A DNA stretch of 64,000 nucleotides from Streptomyces sp. NBC_00224 (lineage in GTDB: Bacteria > Actinomycetota > Actinomycetes > Streptomycetales > Streptomycetaceae). Below are positions 8,427 to 17,056 of the stretch, piece by piece (within the stretch, counting starts at the first letter, position 1; every line of letters starts with the position of its first letter). Location of the stretch: assembly GCF_041435195.1 (NCBI RefSeq), contig NZ_CP108106.1, positions 5,180,501 through 5,244,500 on the forward strand, written 5' to 3'. A program made the position numbers and the translations under genes. A model generated the notes under the pieces. The model was not told where the DNA came from. It searched no databases and saw only the letters and a list, made by a program, of their open reading frames with translations.

Positions 8427-9500
8427 ATGCCACGTGGACGCCACCGCCATTCCCCTCCTCTGCACAGGCTCCTCTCACCGTCGGCCGTCGCCGGCGCCGC
8501 TGTCTTCTGCGCCGGTGGCGCCTGGCTGTTCGATCAGCCCATGGCACTGCGGGGCCTGGCCGCGGCCGCCGCGGTGGCCGCCGTCACCGGCTCGGTGCTG
8601 ATGCGCGGCTGGGACCGGGCGGCCGGTCGCCGGGTCGCCGAGCTGACCCGCTCGCGCGCCGCCGACCAGTGGCGCACCGAGGAGCGGATCGCCGAACTGG
8701 AGGCGGACCTGGAGGAGTCGCGCGAGCTGCGCGGCCGCCTGGACGCCAAGCTCCGTGCCAAGCGCATGGAGCTGGCCGGGCTGCGCGGCGAACACGCGGC
8801 CCTGCTGCGGCGGTACGCGACTGCGGAGACCGAGCGGGCCAGCGCCCTGGAGGGCCGCCGCAGGCTCGCCCTGGAGGCCGCCGCCCCCAAGGCGCTGCCC
8901 GCCGCGGCCAGTACGCCGACGCCCGCCGCGTACGCGTCGGCCTCCAGGGCACTGGAGAACCTGCCGTACGCGCGCCGCGCGCAGGAGGCGCGCAGCGCGG
9001 CCGCGGCGGTGGAGGAGGCCCGGGCGGCGGCGCGTAAGGCCCCGCAGTCCCCGCAGGCCGTGCGGCCGTCGGCCGTTCCGCCCGCCCTGCCCTCACCGGC
9101 GGACCGGAAGGCGGACGAGCCGCAGGGGAAGCACTCGGCGGCCGCCGGGAACGGGGAGCACGTCCGCCCGTCGTCCGCCGCCCTGCCCGCGCTGCCCGCG
9201 GCCCCGAAGCCGGTCGCGGCGGCGGTGGTTCCCTACGTCGCCCGTCCCGCCGTACGGCCCGAGGGCAGCTTCGACTTCTTCGGCACCGCGGCCGAGAAGG
9301 AGGCCGCCGAGAGGGAGGCGGTTGAGGCCGCGATAGAGGCGGCCGCGGCGGAGGACCTGGCCGACGTGGTCGGCGAGGAGGTCCTGGCCGAGCGGCCGCA
9401 CACCGGCCCCGAGCGGGTCGTCGGCAAGGTCATCGACCTGACCGCGCACGACGAGACGGAGCAGCTGGACGTGGCGGTGCTGCGGACGGCGATCTCCTAG
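8427..9500 (+). CDS. Membrane-anchored coiled-coil protein of unknown function
   Basis: The 357-residue product is not recognised as a named family. Two hydrophobic helices (residues ~18-36 and ~40-58) are followed by a charged Glu/Arg/Leu heptad region (about 65-150) predicted to form a coiled coil. A long Ala/Pro-rich disordered segment comes next, and then a conserved-looking end with EGSFDFFG (about residue 275) and VGKVIDLTAHDETEQLDV. TAAATT (8414-8419) lies 7 bp before the ATG, which suggests a leaderless message. It ends in a terminator shared with the convergent nuoD-like gene. Confidence 0.7.
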   Translation: MPRGRHRHSPPLHRLLSPSAVAGAAVFCAGGAWLFDQPMALRGLAAAAAVAAVTGSVLMRGWDRAAGRRVAELTRSRAADQWRTEERIAELEADLEESRELRGRLDAKLRAKRMELAGLRGEHAALLRRYATAETERASALEGRRRLALEAAAPKALPAAASTPTPAAYASASRALENLPYARRAQEARSAAAAVEEARAAARKAPQSPQAVRPSAVPPALPSPADRKADEPQGKHSAAAGNGEHVRPSSAALPALPAAPKPVAAAVVPYVARPAVRPEGSFDFFGTAAEKEAAEREAVEAAIEAAAAEDLADVVGEEVLAERPHTGPERVVGKVIDLTAHDETEQLDVAVLRTAIS

Positions 9501-9510
9501 ACGGTACGGA

Positions 9511-9545
9511 ACGGGGCCCCGGCGCTTGACGCGCCGGGGCCCCGT
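9511..9545. terminator. Bidirectional terminator hairpin
   Basis: A perfect 15-bp stem (9511-9525 with 9531-9545, loop TTGAC) lies between the two convergent stop codons at 9500 and 9563. There is no T-run, as is common in Streptomyces. Confidence 0.85.
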
Positions 9546-9562
9546 CGTATGCCTGGGGGCGG

Positions 9563-10705
9563 CTACTTGTCGATGTCGCCGACGACGAAGAAGAGCGAGC
9601 CCAGGATGGCGACCATGTCGGCGACCAGCGTGCCCGGGAGGAGCTCGGTGAGGGCCTGGATGTTGTTGTACGAGGCCGAGCGGAGCTTGAGCCGGTACGG
9701 GGTCTTCTCGCCCTTGCTGACGAGGTAGTACCCGTTGATGCCCAGCGGGTTCTCGGTCCACGCGTAGGTGTGGCCCTCGGGGGCCTTCAGGACCTTCGGG
9801 AGGCGCTGGTTGATCGGGCCGGGCGGCAGCTCGGCGAGCCGGTCGAGGCAGGCGTCGGCCAGTTCCAGCGCGTTGTGGGTCTGTTCGAGCAGCACCTCGA
9901 AGCGGGCCAGGCAGTCGCCCTCGGTGCGGGTGACGACCCGCAGGGTGTCCTGGAGTTCGCCGTACGCGAGGTACGGCTCGTCGCGGCGCAGGTCGAAGTC
10001 GACGCCCGAGCCGCGCGCGATGGGCCCGCTGACGCCGTACGCGTGCACGGCCTTCTGGGACAGGACGCCGACGCCGCGGGTGCGGCCCCGGAAGATCTCG
10101 TTGCCGAGTACGAGCCGGTCGTACACGTCCATCCGCGAGTTGGCGGCGGCGACGGCCTCCCGGGCGCGGCCCAGCCAGCCCAGCGGGAGGTCCTCCTTGA
10201 GGCCGCCGACGCGGTTGAACATGTAGTGCATACGCCCGCCGGAGACCTCCTCCATCACGTGCTGGAGCTCCTCGCGCTCACGGAAGGCGTGGAAGATCGG
10301 GGTGATTCCGCCCAGTTCGAGGGGGTACGAGCCGAGGAACATCAGGTGGTTGAGCACGCGGTTCAGCTCGGCGAGGAGCGTGCGGGTCCAGACGGCGCGC
10401 TCCGGGACCTCCATGCCGAGCATGCGCTCGACGGCCATGACGACGCCGAGCTCGTTGGAGAAGGCGGAGAGCCAGTCGTGGCGGTTGGCGAGCATGACGA
10501 TCTGGCGGTAGTCGCGAGCCTCGAAGAGCTTCTCGGCGCCGCGGTGCATATAGCCGATGACCGGCTCGGCGTGCTGGATGCGCTCGCCGTCGAGGACGAG
10601 GCGGAGGCGGAGCACGCCGTGGGTGGAGGGGTGCTGGGGGCCGATGTTGAGCACCATGTCGGTGCTCTCCGCCGCCCCGCCGATGCCGACCGTGGTCTCC
10701 GTCAT
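9563..10705 (-). CDS. nuoD: NADH-quinone oxidoreductase subunit D (complex I 49-kDa type), stand-alone copy
   Basis: The 380-residue product is a full-length NuoD. It has the N-terminal [15 protein letters not shown] motif, [19 protein letters not shown]-like NRHDWLSAF, and the C-terminal [18 protein letters not shown] that lines the quinone pocket. NuoD is a peripheral-arm subunit of respiratory complex I next to the N2 cluster. No other nuo gene is present here, so this is an orphan copy and probably not the one in the main nuo operon. The ATG at 10705 gives the family N-terminus. The upstream same-strand gene is a methyltransferase of the complex-I assembly type. Confidence 0.87.
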   Translation of the reverse strand: MTETTVGIGGAAESTDMVLNIGPQHPSTHGVLRLRLVLDGERIQHAEPVIGYMHRGAEKLFEARDYRQIVMLANRHDWLSAFSNELGVVMAVERMLGMEVPERAVWTRTLLAELNRVLNHLMFLGSYPLELGGITPIFHAFREREELQHVMEEVSGGRMHYMFNRVGGLKEDLPLGWLGRAREAVAAANSRMDVYDRLVLGNEIFRGRTRGVGVLSQKAVHAYGVSGPIARGSGVDFDLRRDEPYLAYGELQDTLRVVTRTEGDCLARFEVLLEQTHNALELADACLDRLAELPPGPINQRLPKVLKAPEGHTYAWTENPLGINGYYLVSKGEKTPYRLKLRSASYNNIQALTELLPGTLVADMVAILGSLFFVVGDIDK

Positions 10706-10837
10706 GGGCGACAGTATCCCCCCTCCGGGGGGTGGGGTGGGGGCTGAGGTGGTCCCCGGGGGCTCCGCCCCCGGCCCCCGTCGCGGGGCCTGCGGCCCCT
10801 GCACCCCGCTCCCTGTTCATCTGCGGACCGTCTGTGG

Positions 10838-10916
10838 CTGGTCGCGCAGTTCCCCGCGCCCCTAAACGCACCCCTTCGGGGCGCCCCTGTAGGGGCGCGG
10901 GGAACTGCGCGACCAG
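10838..10916. repeat. 26-bp intergenic repeat, facing inverted pair (copies b1/b2)
   Basis: Copy b1 (10838-10863) and its reverse complement b2 (10891-10916) face each other across 27 bp and could fold into a long hairpin. The pair lies between the methyltransferase gene and the nuoD-like gene. The neighbouring stretch 10740-10810 holds GC hairpins such as GGGGGCTCCGCCCCC. No gene is seen in 10706-10944. Confidence 0.85.
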
Positions 10917-10944
10917 CCCCCACCGAACCCGCAGACGAATCCCC

Positions 10945-11934
10945 TCACACCCGCTCCCGCAACCACAAAAAATCCCCCAGCCCGCCCCGGGCCGTCAGTT
11001 CCGCCGCCTCCCCCGCCCGCGCCAGCGCCCGTACGTACGCCGCCGGGTCCGTCGAGGCCAGGGACAGCGGCGGGCGGGTGCCCGTTACGCCGAGGGCGGC
11101 CAGGGCCTCGCGCTGAGGCACCAGCTCGCCGGACGGCCCCGCGCACGCGTCCAAGGCCACATGGGACGTGATGTCGCACGTGCCGTCCGGGACGGGGGCC
11201 ACCTCGCGGCCGCCCCGGAAGCCCGTGAGCGTGCCGTACCGCGGGCGTGCGGACGCCACGTGGGCGTAGTCCACCGCCACGGCCAGGCCCGCCTCCAGCG
11301 ACGACACCGCCCCCGCCCACGCCTCGTCCCGCGTGCGGCCGATCTCCGCCCGTTCCCCGGGCTCCCGCAGCGGCCACCACCGCTCCAGCCAGCGTGCGTC
11401 CTCGCCGGACACGGGTGCGCCGAGTTGTTCGGTGCCGTCGGGGCGGACCAGGACCTCGCGCGGGACGCCGTCCGCGTCGGCCTCGGCCACGTCCGCCGGG
11501 ACGTTGTCCAGCCACTCGTTGGCGAACAGGAGGCCCCGGACGCCAGTAGGAGGCCGAGCGAGCCACGTCACCCGCTCGTCGAGCCCCGGTGGACGCGCCG
11601 CGCGCTCCACGGCGTACGCCCGTACGGGGAATCCGGCGGGCAGCGCGGCCAGTACGCCCGTAACGAGCTCCCCGCGCCCCGCGCCCATGTCGACGAACGC
11701 GACCTCGCCGCCCCCGAGCTCCTCCGCGACCTCCTCCGCGACCTCCTCCAGGAGCCGCGCCACGGCCCGGGCGAAGAGCGGCGAGGCGTGGACGGAGGTA
11801 CGGAAGTGGCCTGCGGGGCCCTCGGGGCGGAGGTAGAAGCCGCCGGGGCCGTACAGGGCCCGTTCGGTCGCCGCCCGCCAGCCGGACCAGGCCCGCGAAC
11901 CCCTCGCTGTGTCGTCCCTCACCTCGTGATTCAC
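10945..11934 (-). CDS. SAM-dependent methyltransferase of the NDUFAF7/MidA family
   Basis: The 329-residue product contains [19 protein letters not shown], the glycine-rich SAM-binding motif I (about residue 81), and [12 protein letters not shown], which resembles the family signature E-x-x-D-x-[LV]-P. The best known member, human NDUFAF7, dimethylates an Arg of complex I subunit NDUFS2, the homologue of NuoD. The next gene downstream on this strand is a NuoD, which supports the same substrate here. The start is GTG at 11934. Assignment to the family rests on the motifs and context. Confidence 0.8.
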   Translation of the reverse strand: MNHEVRDDTARGSRAWSGWRAATERALYGPGGFYLRPEGPAGHFRTSVHASPLFARAVARLLEEVAEEVAEELGGGEVAFVDMGAGRGELVTGVLAALPAGFPVRAYAVERAARPPGLDERVTWLARPPTGVRGLLFANEWLDNVPADVAEADADGVPREVLVRPDGTEQLGAPVSGEDARWLERWWPLREPGERAEIGRTRDEAWAGAVSSLEAGLAVAVDYAHVASARPRYGTLTGFRGGREVAPVPDGTCDITSHVALDACAGPSGELVPQREALAALGVTGTRPPLSLASTDPAAYVRALARAGEAAELTARGGLGDFLWLRERV

Positions 11935-12038
11935 AGCAGAAGGCTAGGCTCCCTCCACCTTGGGGAGTACGCCCCGGCGGCCCGGATCGACCCTCCGGTT
12001 GACCCTTGCACCGATCCGGCTTCCCTACGCTGGGTTAC

Positions 12039-13250
12039 GTGCAGCTCCTCTACGACTTCATCCGCAGACACCCGACCGCGGTCGACACCCTCTGGGCCGT
12101 CTTCCTCTTCGGGATCTCCGGCATGTCGCTCGTCTCCGGTGGCACCGGCCACGGCTCGACGCCGGCGGCTCTGCTGATCGCCGTCGGGCTGAGCGTCGTC
12201 GTGGCGCTGCGCCGCCGCGCACCCGAGAAGATGGTGGTGCTCGCGGCCGGGATGGGGCTGGTCCAGCTGGCCCTGAACGTCAGTCCGAACGTGTCGGACT
12301 TCGCCATGCTGGTCGCGATCTACACCGCGGCCGCCGTCGGGGAGCGCTGGGCCTCGCGGTTCGCCCTGGCGGGCTCGCTGCTCGCGGCCGTGATCGCGAT
12401 GGTGCGCTGGCCCGACTACAGCGGCAGCGACAGCGGTATGAGCCCGGGCCAGATCGTCTTCTTCGTCATCGTGATGACGGTCCCGTTCATCCTCGCCTGG
12501 GTCCTCGGCGACTCGATGCGCACCCGCCGGGCGTACTTCGCCCAGCTGGAGGAGCGCGCCGCCCGTCTGGAGAAGGAGCGCGAGGCGCAGGCGAAGGTCG
12601 CCGTCGCCGCCGAGCGCGCCCGGATCGCCCGCGAGCTGCACGATGTCGTCGCCCACAACGTCTCGGTGATGGTGGTCCAGGCGGACGGCGCCGCGTATGT
12701 GATGGACAGCGCGCCCGACCAGGCGAAGATCGCCCTGGAGACCATCTCGATGACCGGGCGCCAGGCGCTCGCCGAGATGCGCCGCCTGCTCGGCGTGCTG
12801 CGCACGGGCGAGCACCGGGAGGCGGGGGAGTACGTGCCGCAGCCGGACGTCGAGCAGATCGAGGAGCTGGTCGAGCAGGTGCGCACGGCCGGGCTCACCG
12901 TGGACTTCAAGATCGAGGGCACCCCGCGCCCGCTGCCCAGCGGCGTCGAGCTCACGGCGTACCGGATCGTGCAGGAGGCGCTCACCAACACGCGCAAGCA
13001 CGGCGGCCCGGAGGCGGGCGCCAGCGTCCGCCTGGTCTACTTCGACGACGGGCTCGGCCTGCTGGTCGAGGACGACGGGCGCGGGGCGGCGCACGAGATG
13101 TACGAGGACGGCGGCGCCGACGGCCGGGGCCACGGTCTGATCGGCATGCGCGAGCGCGTCGGCATGGTGGGCGGCACCCTGGACGCGGGGCCGCGGCCGG
13201 GCGGCGGCTTCCGCATCAGCGCCCTGCTGCCGCTGAAGCCCGCCCACTAG
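12039..13250 (+). CDS. Sensor histidine kinase, NarL/DesK type
   Basis: The product is about 403 residues. An N-terminal membrane region of four to five helices (residues ~10-165) is followed by a HisKA_3 dimerisation domain with the phospho-acceptor in RIARELHDVVAHNVSVM. A HATPase domain follows (N-box EALTNTRKHG, then GRGHGLIGMRERV). It should autophosphorylate and pass the phosphate to the response regulator encoded 69 bp downstream. I took the GTG at 12039 because it precedes QLLYDFIRRHP directly; an in-frame ATG at 12006 is also possible. Neither has a clear ribosome site. The stimulus is unknown. Confidence 0.87.
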   Translation: MQLLYDFIRRHPTAVDTLWAVFLFGISGMSLVSGGTGHGSTPAALLIAVGLSVVVALRRRAPEKMVVLAAGMGLVQLALNVSPNVSDFAMLVAIYTAAAVGERWASRFALAGSLLAAVIAMVRWPDYSGSDSGMSPGQIVFFVIVMTVPFILAWVLGDSMRTRRAYFAQLEERAARLEKEREAQAKVAVAAERARIARELHDVVAHNVSVMVVQADGAAYVMDSAPDQAKIALETISMTGRQALAEMRRLLGVLRTGEHREAGEYVPQPDVEQIEELVEQVRTAGLTVDFKIEGTPRPLPSGVELTAYRIVQEALTNTRKHGGPEAGASVRLVYFDDGLGLLVEDDGRGAAHEMYEDGGADGRGHGLIGMRERVGMVGGTLDAGPRPGGGFRISALLPLKPAH

Positions 13251-13319
13251 TTTCCCGGACGCGCACTAGTTTTTCCCGTACGCCCGAATTTCTCGTACGT
13301 CGTGATGGAGAGGGACCCG

Positions 13320-13991
13320 ATGACGATCCGCGTGATGCTCGTCGACGACCAGGTGCTGCTGCGCACCGGCTTCCGGATGGTGCTCGCCGCCCAGCCGGAC
13401 ATGGAGGTCGTCGCGGAGGCGGGCGACGGCGCGGAGGCGATCGAGATCCTCCGCGCGACCGCCGTGGACGTGGTGCTGATGGATGTGCGTATGCCGCGGC
13501 TCGACGGGGTGGAGGCGACGCGCCGGATCTGCTCGGCCGAGACGCACCCCAAGGTGCTGATCCTGACCACCTTCGACCTGGACGAGTACGCGTTCTCCGG
13601 TCTGAAGGCGGGCGCCAGCGGCTTCATGCTGAAGGATGTGCCGCCGGGCGAACTGCTGGGCGCCATCCGTTCGGTGCACAGCGGTGACGCGGTCGTCGCG
13701 CCGTCCACCACCCGGCGCCTGCTCGACCGGTTCGCCCCGATGCTGCCGACGACCGGCAAGGAGCGGGGCCCCGGCGGCGCCATGGACAAGCTGACCGAGC
13801 GCGAGCGCGAGGTCATGCTGCTGGTCGCGCAGGGCCTCTCGAATGGCGAGATCGCGGCGCGTCTGGTCCTCTCGGAGGCCACCGTGAAGACCCATGTCGG
13901 CCGGATCCTGACGAAGCTGGGGCTGCGGGACCGCGTGCAGGTGGTCGTCCTCGCGTACGAGTCGGGGCTGGTGCGGGCCGGAGGGCTCTAG
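13320..13991 (+). CDS. LuxR/NarL-family response regulator
   Basis: The 223-residue product has a receiver domain (acidic DD near residue 8, phospho-acceptor in VVLMDVRMP, conserved Lys in FMLKDVPP). A C-terminal LuxR helix-turn-helix begins at LTEREREVMLLVAQGLSNGEIA. It is the cognate partner of the kinase immediately upstream. The ATG at 13320 is preceded by GGAGAGGG, a good ribosome site, which favours it over the GTG at 13302. Confidence 0.9.
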   Translation: MTIRVMLVDDQVLLRTGFRMVLAAQPDMEVVAEAGDGAEAIEILRATAVDVVLMDVRMPRLDGVEATRRICSAETHPKVLILTTFDLDEYAFSGLKAGASGFMLKDVPPGELLGAIRSVHSGDAVVAPSTTRRLLDRFAPMLPTTGKERGPGGAMDKLTEREREVMLLVAQGLSNGEIAARLVLSEATVKTHVGRILTKLGLRDRVQVVVLAYESGLVRAGGL

Positions 13992-14011
13992 CCCGGTGGG
14001 GTGCGCGGTCC

Positions 14012-14326
14012 TCAGTCGCCGCGCAGGACCAGTGCGAGCAGCCCCGGGAAGCGCTCGTCGAACTCCTCGCGGCGCAGGCGGTTGACCCGCTTGGACCCGT
14101 CGTCGCGCTGCTCGACCAGCCCGGCCGCGCGCAGCACCGAGAAGTGGTGGCTCAGCGCCGCCTTGCGTACGGGCACGTCGAACGAGCCGCAGCTGCGGGT
14201 CCACTCCTGCGACTCGGCCAGCTCGCGCACGAGCTGGAGGCGGACCGGGTCGCCGAGCGCGTCCAGGGCCGTGATCAGGGGGACCTTGTCGGGGTGGGTG
14301 TGTTCGGGTGCCGCGCGATGGGTCAT
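14012..14326 (-). CDS. ArsR-family transcriptional regulator
   Basis: This 104-residue winged-helix protein has LDALGDPVRLQLVRELAES, then recognition region KAALSHHFSVLRAAGLVEQRDDGSKR. The metal-site ELCV-type motif of classical ArsR is absent, so it may sense a non-metal signal. The ATG at 14326 follows AGGAGGAAGG, a very strong site. It is divergent from an NADPH:quinone-reductase-like gene and probably represses it through the palindromes at 14390-14421. Confidence 0.85.
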   Translation of the reverse strand: MTHRAAPEHTHPDKVPLITALDALGDPVRLQLVRELAESQEWTRSCGSFDVPVRKAALSHHFSVLRAAGLVEQRDDGSKRVNRLRREEFDERFPGLLALVLRGD

Positions 14327-14389
14327 CGGTGTCCTTCCTCCTGGCCGGGCCCGGCGGTGCGCCCTTGCCGAGTGTTCGATACGGGTCGT

Positions 14390-14421
14390 ACACTCTTGAG
14401 TGTTCGACATTCATTGAACAC
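14390..14421. promoter_or_regulatory. Candidate ArsR operator, two overlapping palindromes
   Basis: ACACTC-TT-GAGTGT (14390-14403) overlaps GTGTTC-N10-GAACAC (14400-14405 with 14416-14421); a further AGTGTTCGAT half-site starts at 14371. They lie between the divergent regulator and oxidoreductase starts. Confidence 0.65.
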
Positions 14422-14447
14422 TTTACGTGTCGAGGGGGACCCACGTC

Positions 14448-15425
14448 ATGCGTGCGATTCAGGTCAGCGAGCTGGGCGGTCCGGAAGTACTGCGGCTGGT
14501 GGAGGCGGAGGTGCCTCGGCCCGGTCCCGGTGAGGTCGCCGTCGACGTCGCCTACGCCGGGGTCAACTTCGCCGAGGTGAAGGCCCGTTCGGAGGGCTAC
14601 CGGGTGCGGTCCCTGCCGTTCGTGCCGGGCCTTGAGGTCTCCGGGCGCGTACGGGAGCTCGGCGCGGGCGTCGAAGGGCTCGCGGTCGGGCAGGAGGTCG
14701 CGGCGATGGCCGAGGGCGGCGGCTACGCGGACGTCGCCGTCGTCGCGGCCGCCGCCGTCCTCCCGGTGCCACGGGGCGTCGACCTGCGCACCGCCGCCAC
14801 GCTCCCCACGGTCCTGCCCACCGCGCACGCCCTCGTCCACGAGGTGGGGCGGCTGCAGCCCGGCGAGAGCGTCCTGGTCCAGGGCGCGGCGGGCGGCGTC
14901 GGCACGGTCGTGGGGCAGATCGCCCGGCTCGCGGGCGCGGGCGCCGTCTACGGCGTGGTGTCCAGCGAGGCCAAGGCCGCCTACGCACGCGAGCACGGGT
15001 ACGACGACGCGTTCCTCACCGGCACCTTCGCCCAGGACGTGCGCCGGGCGACCGGCGGCCGGGGCGTGGACCTCGTCCTGGACCCGGTCGGCGGCGAGAC
15101 GCTGCGTCAGGGGCTGGACGCGCTGGCCCTGTTCGGGCGGCTCGTCTCGTACGGGAACGCGGGCGGCGAGGAGCCGTGGCGCGTCGGGCAGCCCGAGCTC
15201 TACCCGGGCGCCCGCTCGGTCGCGGGCTTCTCGATCCTGGGCCTGGCGGCGACCGCGCCGGAGGCGCTGCGGGACCTGGCGGGCCGGGCGTTCGCCCTCG
15301 CGGCGGACGGCCGGGTCGAGCTGCCGGTCACCGCCGAGTTCCCCCTGGAGCAGGCGCCGGAGGCCCACCGTCTGATGGAGGGCCGCACGTCGACGGGGAA
15401 GTTGTTGTTGAGGGTGAGCGGCTGA
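14448..15425 (+). CDS. Zinc-independent quinone oxidoreductase-like protein (MDR family)
   Basis: The 325-residue medium-chain dehydrogenase/reductase has an N-terminal GroES-like domain (VAYAGVNFAEVKARSEGY) and a Rossmann domain with [23 protein letters not shown] for NADPH. The structural and catalytic zinc ligands of alcohol dehydrogenases are absent, as in quinone reductases. It likely reduces quinones or enones to protect against electrophiles. The ATG at 14448 has a GA-rich site upstream (CGAGGGGGAC). Expression is probably controlled by the divergent ArsR regulator. Confidence 0.85.
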   Translation: MRAIQVSELGGPEVLRLVEAEVPRPGPGEVAVDVAYAGVNFAEVKARSEGYRVRSLPFVPGLEVSGRVRELGAGVEGLAVGQEVAAMAEGGGYADVAVVAAAAVLPVPRGVDLRTAATLPTVLPTAHALVHEVGRLQPGESVLVQGAAGGVGTVVGQIARLAGAGAVYGVVSSEAKAAYAREHGYDDAFLTGTFAQDVRRATGGRGVDLVLDPVGGETLRQGLDALALFGRLVSYGNAGGEEPWRVGQPELYPGARSVAGFSILGLAATAPEALRDLAGRAFALAADGRVELPVTAEFPLEQAPEAHRLMEGRTSTGKLLLRVSG

Positions 15426-15465
15426 GGGGCGGGCGGCTGTTTGGCCGGGTGCGGGTTGTCTGTGG

Positions 15466-15592
15466 CTGGTCGCGCCCACGCGGCGGAGCCGCAAATGTCA
15501 CAGCCCCGCGCCCCTAAAAATGCCGCTGCGCGGCAATCCCCTGGGCGCCCCGCAGGGGCGCATCTTAGGGGCGCGGGGAACTGCGCGACCAG
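15466..15592. repeat. 26-bp intergenic repeat, split copy facing an intact inverted copy (c)
   Basis: The left copy is split: CTGGTCGCG (15466-15474) and CCCCGCGCCCCT (15504-15515) flank a GC-hairpin segment that replaces the middle of the core. The right copy (15567-15592) is intact and inverted. The 200-bp gap between the two convergent genes holds nothing else. Confidence 0.75.
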
Positions 15593-15625
15593 CCCACCAC
15601 CGGCCCGCAGACAAACACGGCGCCG

Positions 15626-16714
15626 CTACCGCAGCACCCCCTCCAAGAAGTCGCTGCCCAGCCGGGCGACCACCGCCACATCCAGCTGATGCAGCACATA
15701 CCGCCCACGCCGCTGCGTAGTAAGCAGACCCGCCTTCTTCAGCACAGAAAGATGGCGAGACACCTCCGGCGCGGAAATCCCGTACGCGTCGGCCAGCTCG
15801 CTCGTCGTGTACGCGCCCCGCGCGAGGCTGCGGCACAGCCGCATCCGCATCGGGTGCGCGACCGCCTCAAGGCGTGCCTTCACCACGTCGACGGGCGCGG
15901 CGCCGCCCAACTCGCCCGTCGGGACCGGGTACTGGATGACCGGCTGCCAGCCCGGCGCGTGCAGCGCGAACAGGTGCGGCCAGCCGAACGCGGTGGGGAT
16001 GAACGTCAGGCCGCTGCCCGCCGCGCTCGTACGCCCGTGGGTCAGCTTGTCCACGACGATGCGGCTGCCCCGCTCGTCCTGTTCGAGGGCGACGGCGGGG
16101 GAGACCGCCGCGACCGCCTCCGCCAGGCCCTTGTGCTTCAGGAGCTCCGTCTTGTGCCGGGCGTCGGCGGCCAGTTGGACCCGGACGCGCTGCCAGGTCT
16201 CCCCGAAGAACGCGGCGTCGCAGTCCTCGAACAGCCTGCGTATCCACGCGCGCGCCCCCGGCGGGTCCAGCAGCATCCGCTTCACGAAGGCGGCCTGGCG
16301 CGGGCCGCGCGCGGCGGCGAGGTCCAGGGCGCGGTCCCGCATCCGCGCGTCGACCAGCGGGGACGGCGCCCCCGCGTTGTAGAGGCTCGCGCAGGAGATC
16401 TCCAGCGCCGCCGCCACGTACTTCTCGTCGTCCATGCGGTCGAGGTCGTCCAGCTCCTCGGCCAGCGTCGCGCGGGGCCGCGGCGGCAGCAGGATGTCCG
16501 AGCGGGTGGACCGCCACAGGAAGTCCGCCTCGTGCAGCCGGTCGGCCAGCTCCGGCTTGAGCCCGGCCGCCGTGGTGGTGGTCCAGCCGTGCAGCCGGGC
16601 GTGGTGCGCGGGCTCGGAGAGCGCGTGCAGGGCGGCGCCCAGCTCGGCCAGCGGAGAGGGTCCGAAGACGATCCGCTCCTGCGGCAAACCCGTGATGTCG
16701 ACGCACACGCTCAT
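15626..16714 (-). CDS. ArsR-type winged-helix regulator with large N-terminal domain (DUF5937 type)
   Basis: The 362-residue product has a ~280-residue N-terminal domain of unknown fold, beginning MSVCVDITGLPQERIVFGPS. A C-terminal ArsR-like winged helix follows (ARLEAVAHPMRMRLCRSLARGAYTTSELADAYGISAPEVSRHLSVLKKAGLL). Such proteins act as transcription regulators whose N-terminal part may bind a ligand. The ATG at 16714 gives the typical start; an upstream in-frame codon at 16729 is less likely. The targets are unknown. Confidence 0.78.
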   Translation of the reverse strand: MSVCVDITGLPQERIVFGPSPLAELGAALHALSEPAHHARLHGWTTTTAAGLKPELADRLHEADFLWRSTRSDILLPPRPRATLAEELDDLDRMDDEKYVAAALEISCASLYNAGAPSPLVDARMRDRALDLAAARGPRQAAFVKRMLLDPPGARAWIRRLFEDCDAAFFGETWQRVRVQLAADARHKTELLKHKGLAEAVAAVSPAVALEQDERGSRIVVDKLTHGRTSAAGSGLTFIPTAFGWPHLFALHAPGWQPVIQYPVPTGELGGAAPVDVVKARLEAVAHPMRMRLCRSLARGAYTTSELADAYGISAPEVSRHLSVLKKAGLLTTQRRGRYVLHQLDVAVVARLGSDFLEGVLR

Positions 16715-16812
16715 GCGCCCATGGTGCACCGCCCCACTGACAGCGGCCCCGTCGTTTGACGTCCCTGGTCAATCGGCGCGACGGACGGCCGGGACCGGCG
16801 CAGCCTGGATGC

Positions 16813-17040
16813 ATGGACGCCATCCAGCAGCACATGCTCGACACCTATCGCACGGCCCGGCTCCAGGAGCCGCCGCCCCCGCTGCCGGGCACGCACGACG
16901 TGCGCACCCTGCGCGAAATACGTGACTACCGGCGCTTCGAAGCGGTCCTCTCCGGCCGCCTCGCCCACGGCCGGCTGCGCGCGGCCCTGGCCCGCCTCCT
17001 GCCCTCACCCCGCCACCACCGCACTCCGGCCTGCCGCTGA
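16813..17040 (+). CDS. Small hypothetical protein, 75 residues
   Basis: The frame encodes MDAIQQHMLDTYRTARL followed by a Pro linker and a basic amphipathic C-terminus (LAHGRLRAALARLLP). It shows strong third-position GC bias and fills the gap between two genes on the opposite strand. A TGGATGC stretch precedes the ATG but no strong ribosome site is seen. I do not recognise a family; the charge pattern would suit a nucleic-acid or membrane-surface binder, but that is a guess. Confidence 0.5.
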   Translation: MDAIQQHMLDTYRTARLQEPPPPLPGTHDVRTLREIRDYRRFEAVLSGRLAHGRLRAALARLLPSPRHHRTPACR

Positions 17041-17056
17041 GCGACCTCTCGCGGCC

